64,000 bases of DNA from an uncultured Clostridium sp. (lineage in GTDB: Bacteria; Bacillota; Clostridia; Clostridiales; Clostridiaceae): positions 278,263-342,262 of the forward strand of contig NZ_CAJURG010000001.1 of NCBI RefSeq assembly GCF_910588715.1, given 5' to 3'. The notes beneath the pieces were generated by a model that worked only from the letters and a program-made list of their open reading frames with translations, was not told the origin of the DNA and did not search any database. Position numbers and translations under genes: made by a program. This document shows positions 17,022 to 25,984 of the stretch, in pieces. How positions within the stretch are numbered: the first letter of the stretch is position 1; each line of letters begins with the position of its first letter.

Positions 17022-17555
17022 ATGAAAGAAATTATAATTTGTGTTGATAAAAATGATACTGAAGTTGGATATATTGAAAAAATGGATGCCCATATAAAAG
17101 GTGTACTTCATAGAGCAGTATCTGTATTTATTTTTAATTCTAAAAATGAATTACTTCTACAAAAAAGATATAAAGGAAAATATCATTCGCCAAGTCTTTG
17201 GACAAACACTTGTTGCACACATCCTAATAAAAATGAAAATACAGATAATGCAGCTAAAAGACGCTTGAAAGAAGAAATGGGAGTTTGTTGTAAGTTAACA
17301 GAGATATTTTCTTTTATTTATAATATTACTTTTGATAATAACCTTATAGAGCATGAATTTGATCATGTGTATTTGGGAAGATATTCTGGAGAAGTTTTTG
17401 TAAATCCTTTAGAAGTTGAAGATTATAAGTGGGTATCATTAAATGAAATAAAATATGATTTGAAAAATAATCCTCAAAATTATACTTATTGGTTTAAATA
17501 TATAATTAAAAATCATGTAATAGAAATTGAAAAAGCGTTAAATTCATTAAATTAA
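17022..17555 (+). CDS. idi: Isopentenyl-diphosphate delta-isomerase, type I
   Basis: Interconverts isopentenyl and dimethylallyl diphosphate for isoprenoid synthesis. The 177-residue protein is a Nudix-fold type I enzyme: LWTNTCCTHP holds the catalytic cysteine (C65), EHEFDHV holds the metal-binding and catalytic glutamates (E110, E112), and H30 is the expected metal ligand. Type I is metal-dependent and unrelated to the FMN-dependent type II enzyme common in Gram-positive cocci and bacilli. An AAGGAGATG site precedes the ATG. The organism also has ispH in this window, so this isomerase would balance the MEP pathway products. Confidence 0.9.
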   Translation: MKEIIICVDKNDTEVGYIEKMDAHIKGVLHRAVSVFIFNSKNELLLQKRYKGKYHSPSLWTNTCCTHPNKNENTDNAAKRRLKEEMGVCCKLTEIFSFIYNITFDNNLIEHEFDHVYLGRYSGEVFVNPLEVEDYKWVSLNEIKYDLKNNPQNYTYWFKYIIKNHVIEIEKALNSLN

Positions 17556-17635
17556 TTAATATATGCTATTGTAAGTATATTAATAGTACTATAAAATATT
17601 TTATATAATATTTTACAAATGAAAGGAAAATAAAA

Positions 17636-17980
17636 ATGAATAATAAAAAACCTCAAGAATATATATCTAATATAGCAAAAGCTTCTTCTTATTTTATATT
17701 TAAAAATGGTCCTATTAAAAATTTGTACAAAGAAGGAAAAATATCTGAAGAAGAAATAAGAACAATTCAAATTTATATGCAGGATCATTTAGCATATCTT
17801 TATACAGTATTACTTGAAGAAAATAATATAAAAAAATTTGATTTAATAATTAGTACTATGAATAAGTTTTATGTAGATGATAAAGAAGAGGTAAAATTAT
17901 CAGATGATGGATTTGATAATTTTTATGAAAATTTGTTTCCACAAACATCAAACATTTCAATAAATAATATAAAAAAATAA
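17636..17980 (+). CDS. Hypothetical protein, 114 residues
   Basis: Not recognised. A small soluble, mostly helical, acidic protein without cysteines. GAAAGGAA precedes the ATG. The middle part (EGKISEEEIRTIQIYMQDHLAYL-like helices) is amphipathic. It lies between idi and the tryptophan T-box leader and seems to be transcribed alone or with idi. Confidence 0.65.
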   Translation: MNNKKPQEYISNIAKASSYFIFKNGPIKNLYKEGKISEEEIRTIQIYMQDHLAYLYTVLLEENNIKKFDLIISTMNKFYVDDKEEVKLSDDGFDNFYENLFPQTSNISINNIKK

Positions 17981-18044
17981 GTAGTATCATTTTTAAAGTT
18001 TTTGTATATTATTATATTATAAAATTTAATAATAGATTTAAATT

Positions 18045-18312
18045 CTTAGAAAAGGAATAGTAATATTTATTAGCTTCATTAAAGAGAGTTAAGGATGGTG
18101 AGATCTTAACAAGAAGAATTTATATGAATGGACCTTGGAGAAGTTAGGGGAAAAGATTTCTTAGTATCCGAAACCGCAACTTATACGTTACATAGGACAA
18201 GTATATTAAATACTTGGATTTTAAGTGATGAAATTTATTATTTATTTTTCATAAATTAGGTGGTACCGCGGAATCAAAACTCCGTCCTATTTTTAGGACG
18301 GAGTTTTTTTAT
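18045..18312 (+). ncRNA. T-box leader, tryptophan-specific, with terminator
   Basis: A tRNA-sensing riboswitch upstream of trpP. Stem I contains the GA-rich kink region (AAAGAGAG, 18081-18088) and a GGTG apical element; the specifier loop reads GAA-TGG-ACC with the codon TGG at 18129-18131, meaning Trp. The T-box consensus AGGTGGTACCGCGG lies at 18258-18271. The terminator is ACTCCGTCCTA / TAGGACGGAGT (stem 18278-18305) with a seven-T run. Uncharged tRNA-Trp should stabilise the antiterminator and switch on trpP. The specifier identity is supported independently by the downstream gene. Confidence 0.95.
18276..18312 (+). terminator. Regulated terminator of the Trp T-box
   Basis: A 12-bp stem with a four-T loop and a T run; its 5' arm follows the T-box sequence that forms the competing antiterminator. 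Confidence 0.92.
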
Positions 18313-18410
18313 TTTCAATATTATAAGAAGTAGGGGTGATTAATATGGTATGAAGAAAAGTTAACTTAAAGGTTTTTAATAATAAATATTTATTTTTAGG
18401 GGGAATAAAA

Positions 18411-18962
18411 ATGAAAACAAATTTAAATGTTAAAAAAATGATTATTAATTCGCTTCTGTTAGCTATAGGTGCTATATTACATCAGTTAACCCCAGCTTTA
18501 GGATTACCTATGCAGCCAGATTTTGCATTAGCAATGCTATTTATAATAATTATAATTAATAATAATGACTATAAAATATCTATAATTTCAGCTATAATTA
18601 CTGGAATATTTACAGCTTTAACAACTAAGTTTCCAGGAGGGCAACTCCCTAACATTATAGATAAAGTTATTACAGCAAATATGATGTACATTGCTTTATT
18701 ATTACTAAATAAATTATTAAGTAGTTTAAATATTAGTCAGTTTATAAAGGAAAAGATACTGGTAATAATAACCTTTCCACTAGGAACACTTATAAGTGGA
18801 ACAACGTTTTTATTATCAGCACAATATATTGTTGGATTGCCAGCTAACTTTTTAACGCTTTTTATAACTGTTGTAATTCCAGCTATTTTAATAAATACAA
18901 TAGGAGGGTTTATTCTTTATCAAGTTGTAAATATATCTTTTAAAAGAATAATAAAAATATAA
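18411..18962 (+). CDS. trpP: Tryptophan transporter TrpP
   Basis: A 183-residue integral membrane protein with about five to six transmembrane segments. The GAILHQLTP start region, the MQPDFALAMLF segment and the FPGGQLPNIIDK loop match the TrpP (YhaG) family of tryptophan uptake proteins. AGGGGG precedes the ATG. The Trp T-box upstream gives direct support: uptake would rise when charged tRNA-Trp is low. No trp biosynthesis gene is present in the window. Confidence 0.9.
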   Translation: MKTNLNVKKMIINSLLLAIGAILHQLTPALGLPMQPDFALAMLFIIIIINNNDYKISIISAIITGIFTALTTKFPGGQLPNIIDKVITANMMYIALLLLNKLLSSLNISQFIKEKILVIITFPLGTLISGTTFLLSAQYIVGLPANFLTLFITVVIPAILINTIGGFILYQVVNISFKRIIKI

Positions 18963-19050
18963 AATATATTTATTGATATTTATTTTTTTATTTGTTAAAT
19001 TATAAATAAGATTTTTATGAAAAATAAATAAACTTAGGAGGAAAAAAGTT

Positions 19051-19464
19051 ATGTATATAGCATTTGGAAATAGAGTTATAGATAGTAAAGATATTAAAGA
19101 TATTATTGAAGAAAATACAGAATTTAAAGTTATAAAGGATATGAGTAAGGGATCTAAAAGAGAAGATATAGTAGCATTTAATTTAAGTGTAGATATTGAT
19201 ATTTTAAATAGGGAAATAGATGAAAGCATTAATATTAATGAGTTAGATGAGGATTCCTTGTTTAATGAATATATGGCATCTACAGAAGAACTAGGATTTG
19301 AATTAGAGGAATACTTACCCGAAGATTCTATAATAGATTTTAAATCATATAAATGGGATCCTTCTGATAATGATATAAAAGCTGTTTTTGTGATGGCTAA
19401 TGAGGATTTAGGATATAATAAACTTAAAGATGTGATGAAAAGATTACTAACTCAAGTTGAATGA
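19051..19464 (+). CDS. Hypothetical acidic protein, 137 residues
   Basis: Not recognised. A soluble, very acidic protein with no cysteines or hydrophobic segments; it starts with MYIAFGNRVIDSKDIKDII and has an Asp/Glu-rich middle. AGGAGG lies seven bases or so before the ATG. It follows trpP by 88 bases and is closed by a strong terminator. Confidence 0.65.
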   Translation: MYIAFGNRVIDSKDIKDIIEENTEFKVIKDMSKGSKREDIVAFNLSVDIDILNREIDESININELDEDSLFNEYMASTEELGFELEEYLPEDSIIDFKSYKWDPSDNDIKAVFVMANEDLGYNKLKDVMKRLLTQVE

Positions 19465-19486
19465 ATATAATGCATATAATTTTAAA

Positions 19487-19522
19487 TAAAAACAAGATAA
19501 AATATTTTATCTTGTTTTTATT
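19487..19522 (+). terminator. Terminator
   Basis: Stem AAAACAAGATAAAAT / ATTTTATCTTGTTTT, nearly without loop, then a T-rich tail. Confidence 0.85.
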
Positions 19523-19560
19523 TATTTCTATTCAAAATTAACATAAAAAATATTACAATT

Positions 19561-19626
19561 ATTTTAGTCTATAATTAAAATTTTACTTATTTAATGTATT
19601 TCTTATTAAATTTTAGTCTAGAATTA
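19561..19626 (+). repeat. Pair of 17-bp direct repeats upstream of the pullulanase gene
   Basis: ATTTTAGTCTATAATTA (19561-19577) recurs as ATTTTAGTCTAGAATTA (19610-19626), one mismatch, with starts 49 bases apart and ending 18 bases before the pullulanase start. This is the spacing of two operator copies; the binding protein is unknown. Confidence 0.5.
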
Positions 19627-19643
19627 TATGGTGGGGTGTTTAT

Positions 19644-22600
19644 ATGAAAAGTACGGATTATATTGAAAAAATTGAAATAAATAATAATGGAAAAGGAACT
19701 TACTCATTAAACTTATGTTATCTATCTAATACAATAAGATTTACAGCAAAATATGATGGTTATCTTTTTGGTTATGTTGTAGGAGATTTTAACGGTTGGG
19801 AAAAGTCAGAAAAGTATAAATTGAATTGGCAAGTAGATACAACTGATGGCATACTTAAAATGATTAAAGAAGTAAAATTTTCTAACGGTCTTAAACCTGG
19901 AAAATACAGATATAAATATATATTAATTGATTGCAATGGAAATGAAGTATGGATAGATTCAGAAGGTAGTGAAAAAAATAGCTTTAGTTTTACTTGGGAA
20001 AAAATTACTGATTCTATAAAAATATATTCTTCAAATAACATAGTTACTTATAAAAGGCCTGTTGAATTAATTGGTGTTTGTAGTGGTTTATATGGAAGAA
20101 TATCTCTACCTGAAATGAGATGGTCATTGCAAAGTGAAATTCAAGGTGTAAAAATAAAAGATAGATATTTAATAGTAGATGATAGTGTAAAAGAAGGAAC
20201 TGAAATCATTGTTTGTGGTGAAGTTATTGGTAGAAATTTAACTGCTAAAAAGAAAATAATCGTTGATAATAATAAATATAGTGGAACATTTGTGCATTTT
20301 TATTTAGAAGATAGTAACTATCAAGGACATGATTATATATGGAATTGTTGGACATTTGGTGAAAATTCCAATGGTGAAGAAATAAATTTTAATTTTAATA
20401 CTGATTATGGCTTTGCTTCATATATAACAGATGATTATTTAATTATTAGAAAAAAGCATTGGGGTAATAATTGGATAAACTACTGGGCAGAGCAAACTAA
20501 TACCTATGATTTAAAGGGGAATTATAAAGATATATATATAATATATGGTGACTCAAGAAGATATACTTCTCTTAAATCTGCTATAATAGCAACACAAACT
20601 AATATAAGATTTGCTGTTATGGATGAATGTAACAAAGTAAAAATATATCTTTCAAGTGAGCCATTATTAGGAGTTGATTTTGAATTATATTTAAATGGTG
20701 AAAAAGTTGAAGGTATATCTTCAATAATAAAGGGAAAAGAAGTTATTATAACTAATATTCCTAAGCATATAAAAGCTAATGACTTACTTTTTGTTTCAGC
20801 TTCTAATGAATATAAACCTTTTAAAGTATTATTTAGATGTTTTTTAGATAAATTTTATTATTCAAAAGACGATTTAGGAGTAGTTTATTTAGATGATAAA
20901 ATTTCATTAAAACTTTGGTCTCCTACAAGTTATAAAGTAGAATTATTATTGTATAAGGACTGGTATATAAATGAAGAGGAGCCGTCGGTAAAATATGATA
21001 TGATATATGATCATAAAACGGGAGTATATACAGCTATTATAGATAAAGAAGATATAAATGAAATGTATTATTTATATAGAATTTATTTTAAGGATATTGA
21101 TACTACTGGAAATTTATATGATAAAATTACTTATGCAATTGATCCTTATGCAACTTCTGTTTGTGTAAATGGGGATAAGGGATACATTATAGACATAAAC
21201 GGCAAAAATATCAAACCTTATGATTTTACCAATCATAAAATACCTGATTTAAAAAGAAAGGAAGATTCTATTATTTATGAAATGCATATAAGAGATTTTA
21301 CAATAGATGAAACTTCAGGTATAAATGATAATTTAAAAGGAACTTATTTAGGGGCAGTACAAGAAAATACAATATATAAAGATATTAATAGTAAAAAAAG
21401 TGTTAAAACTGGATTAGATCATTTAGTAGAACTTGGAATAACCCATGTTCACTTAATGCCAGTTTTTGACTTTGGTTCTGTAGATGAAAGATTTCCAAGT
21501 TCTAATAACAGAAATTGGGGATATGATCCTAAAAACTTTAATGTTCCAGAAGGTAGCTATTCTACAAATCCATATAACCCTATAACAAGAATTATAGAGT
21601 TAAGAGAAATGATTATGAAATTTCATTTAAACGGAATAAGAGTTGTAATGGATATGGTTTATAATCATATGATGAATACTATTAATATGGATAATATTGT
21701 TCCCGGTTATTATTTTAGAACTGATTCTTTAGGAAGATTTACTAATGGATCAGGCTGTGGAAATGAACTTGCAACAGAAAGACCTATGGTAAGAAAATTT
21801 ATAGTTGATTCATGTATGCATTGGATAAGAAATTATAAAATTGATGGAATTAGATTTGACTTAATGGAATTAATAGATATAAATACTATTAAGGAAATAG
21901 TCCGTAAATCGCGTAAAATTGATGAGAATTTTTTAATTTATGGTGAGCCTTGGAGAGGTGGTAATTCACCTTTAATTAATGGAACATCTAAAGGGACCCA
22001 GCGAAATGAAAATTTTTCAATATTTAATGATAATTTTAGAAATGCAATTAGAGGAGATAATACTCCATCAAATGGATTTATAAATGGTAATCAGCATAAT
22101 AATACTTTTAGCTGGAATATTGTTGAAGGTTTAAAGGGGTCTATTTATACATTAACATCTAACCCAAGTGAGAGCATAAACTATTTAGATGCACATGATA
22201 ATTATACCCTTTGGGATCAAATAGAAAAAAGTCAAAATACTATTATATCAAACGGCTCTTATAGAAAAATTATAGATATTAATACATTAGATAATACTTT
22301 TGTAAAACAATATCTACTTGGGTTATCAATATTATTTACAGCTCAAGGAATTCCATTTCTTCAATATGGATGTGAATTTTTAAAGACAAAACAAGGGGAT
22401 CATAACAGTTACAAAAGTAGTGATGAAGTAAATTCTATTAAATGGAGTGATAAATTTAAGTTTATAGAAGTATATAATTATGTTAAAGGATTAATAGATA
22501 TAAGAAAAAAATTATCTTATTTTAGAATAAATGATAGTGATATCATAAGAAATAAAGTTAAAGTTACATTTATTAATAATAATGAAAATAGTGGTGTTAT

Positions 22601-22832
22601 TATTAATCATATTGACTTAAATGAATATAGTAAGGGTGAAATTATGGTTGTTTATAATGCTACAAATATTGATAATTATGATGTTAATTTTTATGTACCT
22701 AATTCTAAAACAGGTTATTGGCATGTAATTGCAAATCATAAGTTAGCTGGATTAAATGCACTAGGAAAAGTTGAGTGTAATAATATTCCAAAACTAAAAT
22801 CTTATTCAACTATAATTTTATATAATAAATAA
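19644..22832 (+). CDS. pulA: Type I pullulanase (glycogen/starch debranching, GH13)
   Basis: A 1062-residue alpha-1,6-glucosidase. The N-terminal part (about 1-400) holds beta-rich carbohydrate-binding/Ig-like modules, including a phage of CBM48 type before the barrel. The GH13 barrel carries the type I pullulanase motif NWGYDP (625-630) and the catalytic residues: nucleophile D739 (in GIRFD), acid/base E768 (in YGEPW) and D852 (in AHDN). There is no signal peptide or sortase signal, so it should act in the cytoplasm on glycogen or imported maltodextrin. It is monocistronic, with direct repeats upstream and a terminator downstream. Confidence 0.92.
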   Translation: MKSTDYIEKIEINNNGKGTYSLNLCYLSNTIRFTAKYDGYLFGYVVGDFNGWEKSEKYKLNWQVDTTDGILKMIKEVKFSNGLKPGKYRYKYILIDCNGNEVWIDSEGSEKNSFSFTWEKITDSIKIYSSNNIVTYKRPVELIGVCSGLYGRISLPEMRWSLQSEIQGVKIKDRYLIVDDSVKEGTEIIVCGEVIGRNLTAKKKIIVDNNKYSGTFVHFYLEDSNYQGHDYIWNCWTFGENSNGEEINFNFNTDYGFASYITDDYLIIRKKHWGNNWINYWAEQTNTYDLKGNYKDIYIIYGDSRRYTSLKSAIIATQTNIRFAVMDECNKVKIYLSSEPLLGVDFELYLNGEKVEGISSIIKGKEVIITNIPKHIKANDLLFVSASNEYKPFKVLFRCFLDKFYYSKDDLGVVYLDDKISLKLWSPTSYKVELLLYKDWYINEEEPSVKYDMIYDHKTGVYTAIIDKEDINEMYYLYRIYFKDIDTTGNLYDKITYAIDPYATSVCVNGDKGYIIDINGKNIKPYDFTNHKIPDLKRKEDSIIYEMHIRDFTIDETSGINDNLKGTYLGAVQENTIYKDINSKKSVKTGLDHLVELGITHVHLMPVFDFGSVDERFPSSNNRNWGYDPKNFNVPEGSYSTNPYNPITRIIELREMIMKFHLNGIRVVMDMVYNHMMNTINMDNIVPGYYFRTDSLGRFTNGSGCGNELATERPMVRKFIVDSCMHWIRNYKIDGIRFDLMELIDINTIKEIVRKSRKIDENFLIYGEPWRGGNSPLINGTSKGTQRNENFSIFNDNFRNAIRGDNTPSNGFINGNQHNNTFSWNIVEGLKGSIYTLTSNPSESINYLDAHDNYTLWDQIEKSQNTIISNGSYRKIIDINTLDNTFVKQYLLGLSILFTAQGIPFLQYGCEFLKTKQGDHNSYKSSDEVNSIKWSDKFKFIEVYNYVKGLIDIRKKLSYFRINDSDIIRNKVKVTFINNNENSGVIINHIDLNEYSKGEIMVVYNATNIDNYDVNFYVPNSKTGYWHVIANHKLAGLNALGKVECNNIPKLKSYSTIILYNK

Positions 22833-22841
22833 TTTTATATA

Positions 22842-22895
22842 AAACACTACAAAATATCTTATCTTATATTTTGATATTTTGTAGTGTATTTTATT
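22842..22895 (+). terminator. Terminator after pulA
   Basis: A 15-bp perfect stem (22844-22858 with 22873-22887) followed by ATTTTATTTT. Confidence 0.85.
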
Positions 22896-22958
22896 TTGAA
22901 TAAATAACACAGATTAAACAAAAAATAATTATACAAGCAGTAGAAAGGATAGATAAGC

Positions 22959-23924
22959 ATGTTGAATACTAATAAACCAGTTATAGTTATAAGTAAATGT
23001 TTAGGATTTGATAATTGTAGATATAATGGAAGTATTGAACAAAATGAATTTATAGAAAAGCTAAGTAAATATGTTGAAGTTATACCTGTTTGTCCTGAAG
23101 TAGAATGCGGCTTGACTATTCCAAGGGAATCTACAAGAATAGTTGAAATAAATGATAGAAAGGAACTTATTCAATCTAAAGATAATAAAATTATAACAGA
23201 AGATATGAGAAATTTTTCTGAGGAGTTTTTAAATAAGTTAAGTATTGTTGATGGTTTTATATTGAAATGCAAATCGCCTTCTTGTGGAGTTAAAGATGCT
23301 AAAGTATATAAAACTTTAGAAAGAGGGAGAGCTATAAGACATGAAAAGAGTCTTTTTGCTGAAGCTATTTTAAATCATTTTCCTAATATACCTATAGAAG
23401 ATGATGGAAGATTAACAAATTTTAAAATACGTGAGCATTTTTTAGTTAGAATTTTTATTTTATGTGATTTTAGAAATGCTAAATATAAACTTGATTTTGA
23501 AGAACTCAAAAAATTTCATTTAAGAAATACTTTATTGTTTTTATCTTATAGTCAAAAGTATTCTAAAATACTTGATGAATTTATTTATAAAGATAAAATA
23601 GATAATTTAGAATCATTATTTAAAGAATATGAATTTTATCTTTATAGGTTGTTAGAAAAAGCACCTAGATACACTTCTAATATTAATGTTTTATTGAAAT
23701 CATTAGATCAATTTAGTGATAGAATAACAGCTGATGAAATGCAATTTATTTGGAGTACAATAGATAAATATAAAAATGGATATGTACCATTTTCTGTACC
23801 TCTTTATCTAGTTAAGAGCTATATTATTAGATTTGATCTTAACCATTTAGTTGATCAGACATTTTTTATCCCATATCCTGAAGATTTAGTTCTTGTTAAT
23901 GATTCAGGTAAATTAATTCATTAA
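22959..23924 (+). CDS. DUF523-DUF1722 fusion protein (YbgA-type)
   Basis: A 321-residue two-domain protein. The N-terminal DUF523 domain (about 1-145) has SKCLGFDNCRYNG, CPEVECGLTIPRE and KCKSPSCGV, with the cysteines expected to bind an iron-sulfur cluster in TudS-like enzymes. The C-terminal DUF1722 domain (about 170-320) is helical and contains the KYK/SQKY-type motifs. The same fusion occurs in E. coli YbgA; function not established. The ribosome binding site is weak (AAAGGAT, spacing 9 or so). A paralogue with only the first domain is encoded at 12837. Confidence 0.87.
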   Translation: MLNTNKPVIVISKCLGFDNCRYNGSIEQNEFIEKLSKYVEVIPVCPEVECGLTIPRESTRIVEINDRKELIQSKDNKIITEDMRNFSEEFLNKLSIVDGFILKCKSPSCGVKDAKVYKTLERGRAIRHEKSLFAEAILNHFPNIPIEDDGRLTNFKIREHFLVRIFILCDFRNAKYKLDFEELKKFHLRNTLLFLSYSQKYSKILDEFIYKDKIDNLESLFKEYEFYLYRLLEKAPRYTSNINVLLKSLDQFSDRITADEMQFIWSTIDKYKNGYVPFSVPLYLVKSYIIRFDLNHLVDQTFFIPYPEDLVLVNDSGKLIH

Positions 23925-23962
23925 CAAAAAAATAATTATAATTTAATTTTTAAAAGTCTTTA

Positions 23963-24000
23963 TTAAAATTTCAGCATAATTTATGCTGAAATTTTAATTT
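23963..24000 (+). terminator. Terminator
   Basis: Stem AAAATTTCAGCATA / TATGCTGAAATTTT with a short loop and a T-containing tail. Confidence 0.85.
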
Positions 24001-24068
24001 GATAAATAAATTTATATATCAAATCATATAAATATTCTGTGAATTAATTTTATATAAGGAGATATATT

Positions 24069-24884
24069 TTGAGAGCAAAAAGTGCATTAAGAAACTTTAT
24101 AATGTGGGCAAGCCTTGCATTTATAGTTAACTTATTTATTTATTTTATTTTTGGTGAAAGTTATGGGCTTGAATTTCTAGGAGGATACATAATTGAATTA
24201 AGTTTAAGTGTTGATAATTTATTTTTATTTCTAATTATATTTACATCTTTTAATATTACGATTCAATATCAAAAAAGAGTTCTTACTTATGGAATTATAG
24301 GAGCTATAATATTAAGATTTATATTTATTTTTTTAGGTGTAACTATAGTTAATAAATTTCACTGGGTTTTATATATATTTGGATTATTTTTAATATGTAG
24401 TGGATTAAAGATATTATTAAATAAGGAAGAAGAGGCCGACTTTTCTAAAAGTAAAATTTTAAATATTATGAGACGTTTAATTCCAGTTACTGATGAATTA
24501 CATCATGAAAAGTTTTTTGTTAGAATTAATGGCATATTATACGCCACTCCTTTATTGTTAATTTTAGTTTTGATTGAAAGTTCAGATATAATATTTGCAT
24601 TAGATTCTATTCCAGCAATTTTTTCAATTACTACTAATCCGTATATAGTTTATACTTCTAATATATTTGCGATTTTAGGGTTAAGAAGCCTTTATTTTTT
24701 ACTTGCAAAATTAAACAGTATGTTTAGTTATATAAAATATGGAGTAGCATTTATTTTAATGTTTACAGGAATAAAATTATTTATAGCATTCTTTGGTATT
24801 AATATTTCAACTTTAATTTCTTTATTAATTATTGCTATTATTTTATTAAGTAGTATTTTATTTTCATTAATACTAAGTAATTAA
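24069..24884 (+). CDS. TerC/Alx family membrane protein
   Basis: A 271-residue polytopic protein with about eight transmembrane helices and both conserved acidic motifs of the TerC family: ELSLSVDNLF (near residue 40) and ESSDIIFALDSIP (near residue 170). Members export or handle metal ions such as Mn2+; tellurium resistance gave the family its name. The start is a TTG at 24069 with AAGGAGA upstream. No Mn (yybP-ykoY) riboswitch is visible in the 140-base spacer before it. Confidence 0.88.
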   Translation: MRAKSALRNFIMWASLAFIVNLFIYFIFGESYGLEFLGGYIIELSLSVDNLFLFLIIFTSFNITIQYQKRVLTYGIIGAIILRFIFIFLGVTIVNKFHWVLYIFGLFLICSGLKILLNKEEEADFSKSKILNIMRRLIPVTDELHHEKFFVRINGILYATPLLLILVLIESSDIIFALDSIPAIFSITTNPYIVYTSNIFAILGLRSLYFLLAKLNSMFSYIKYGVAFILMFTGIKLFIAFFGINISTLISLLIIAIILLSSILFSLILSN

Positions 24885-24961
24885 TTATAATATTTAGAAT
24901 ATTATAAATTGAAAAAACAATAAACTGTATTATATAAAACTCTATAGGGAGGTAATACCTT

Positions 24962-25909
24962 TTGAGTGATGCGCTAGACTTACTTATTTATCTTGATGAG
25001 GCATTAACTAAGAATTTAAATTCGTTAGTTATAGATGGATATATTGAAAAAAGAACCTCTAAATTTATAGAAGATAGAACCTTAAATGCAAAGACAGGAA
25101 CCGAAGGTAGTAACCAACATTATGGTGAAGATAGATGTGTAAGAGATGAACGTGATGGATATAAGGGTAAAAATTTTACTGAAGCTGATACTATAACAAC
25201 TGTAAATAGAGATAATCAATCATTAGAAGGCAGAAGATTTGTTAGACGTGAAGAAGAGCTAACTAGGATATATACAACATTTGAAATACATCAGCAATTA
25301 ATTAAAGGCTTAAGTCAATCTAATTTAATTAAAGAATTTGATGGTAATAGTTATTCTAGTTATAATATAAATCCAGGTGATTATGTTAAATTAAGCGGAA
25401 AAATATCAAATGAATCTATAGTATCTTATATTGACAGCTTATCTAATTTATTATCTTGTATTGGAACAGATAATCTTAATTCTTATTGTCAAACATTAAA
25501 AAGTACTAATAGTTCATTTGTAAACTATGACACTATGTATAAACAAATTAATTATTTACACTCACTTTTAACTAATAATAATAGTCAAGATATGATTGTA
25601 AAATGTGGAAATAAAGATGTTGTATTAACAGTTAATAATAATAATTTTATTAGTACTTATGCTAATATTTATGATAGTGCTGATTGTCCATGTACCATAA
25701 TTGGTAAGGTTATTAGAAAGTGTAGTAATAATGAGGCAATTCATTTATTAAGAAAGTCTGGTCAAGCTAATTTCTATGAAAACTTTTTAGAATGTTGTTC
25801 GCCTCTTATGGAAAATATAGAAATGTCTGGATTACATTTACCTGAAAAACCTAGATTTAAAGTTCCAGGAGAATCATTACTTTTAATTCCTATTAGTATG
25901 TTAATTTGA
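24962..25909 (+). CDS. Hypothetical protein, 315 residues
   Basis: Not securely recognised. It starts at a TTG with GGGAGGT about nine bases upstream. The N-terminus DLLIYLDEALTKNLNSL, the 'dYVKLsGKI' segment near residue 140 and the hydrophobic C-terminus LLLIPISMLI recall proteins of the DUF6414 type, but this is from memory and tentative. It has eight or so cysteines in the second half (for example SADCPC and ECC) and no signal peptide. Flanked by terC and an LD-carboxypeptidase gene, with no clear functional link. Confidence 0.7.
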   Translation: MSDALDLLIYLDEALTKNLNSLVIDGYIEKRTSKFIEDRTLNAKTGTEGSNQHYGEDRCVRDERDGYKGKNFTEADTITTVNRDNQSLEGRRFVRREEELTRIYTTFEIHQQLIKGLSQSNLIKEFDGNSYSSYNINPGDYVKLSGKISNESIVSYIDSLSNLLSCIGTDNLNSYCQTLKSTNSSFVNYDTMYKQINYLHSLLTNNNSQDMIVKCGNKDVVLTVNNNNFISTYANIYDSADCPCTIIGKVIRKCSNNEAIHLLRKSGQANFYENFLECCSPLMENIEMSGLHLPEKPRFKVPGESLLLIPISMLI

Positions 25910-25984
25910 AATTATATAAAATTACTAATTATAAGTTAAATATAATATATTTTAATATATTATATTTATAAAGGAATGAGAAAA

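Noticed and set aside
19772..20041. Minus-strand ORF inside the pullulanase gene
   Set aside because: Overlaps an unambiguous coding region and has no start signals.
23925..24068. Mn-sensing yybP-ykoY riboswitch before the TerC gene
   Set aside because: Looked for because of the family association; only a terminator and featureless AT-rich DNA are present.
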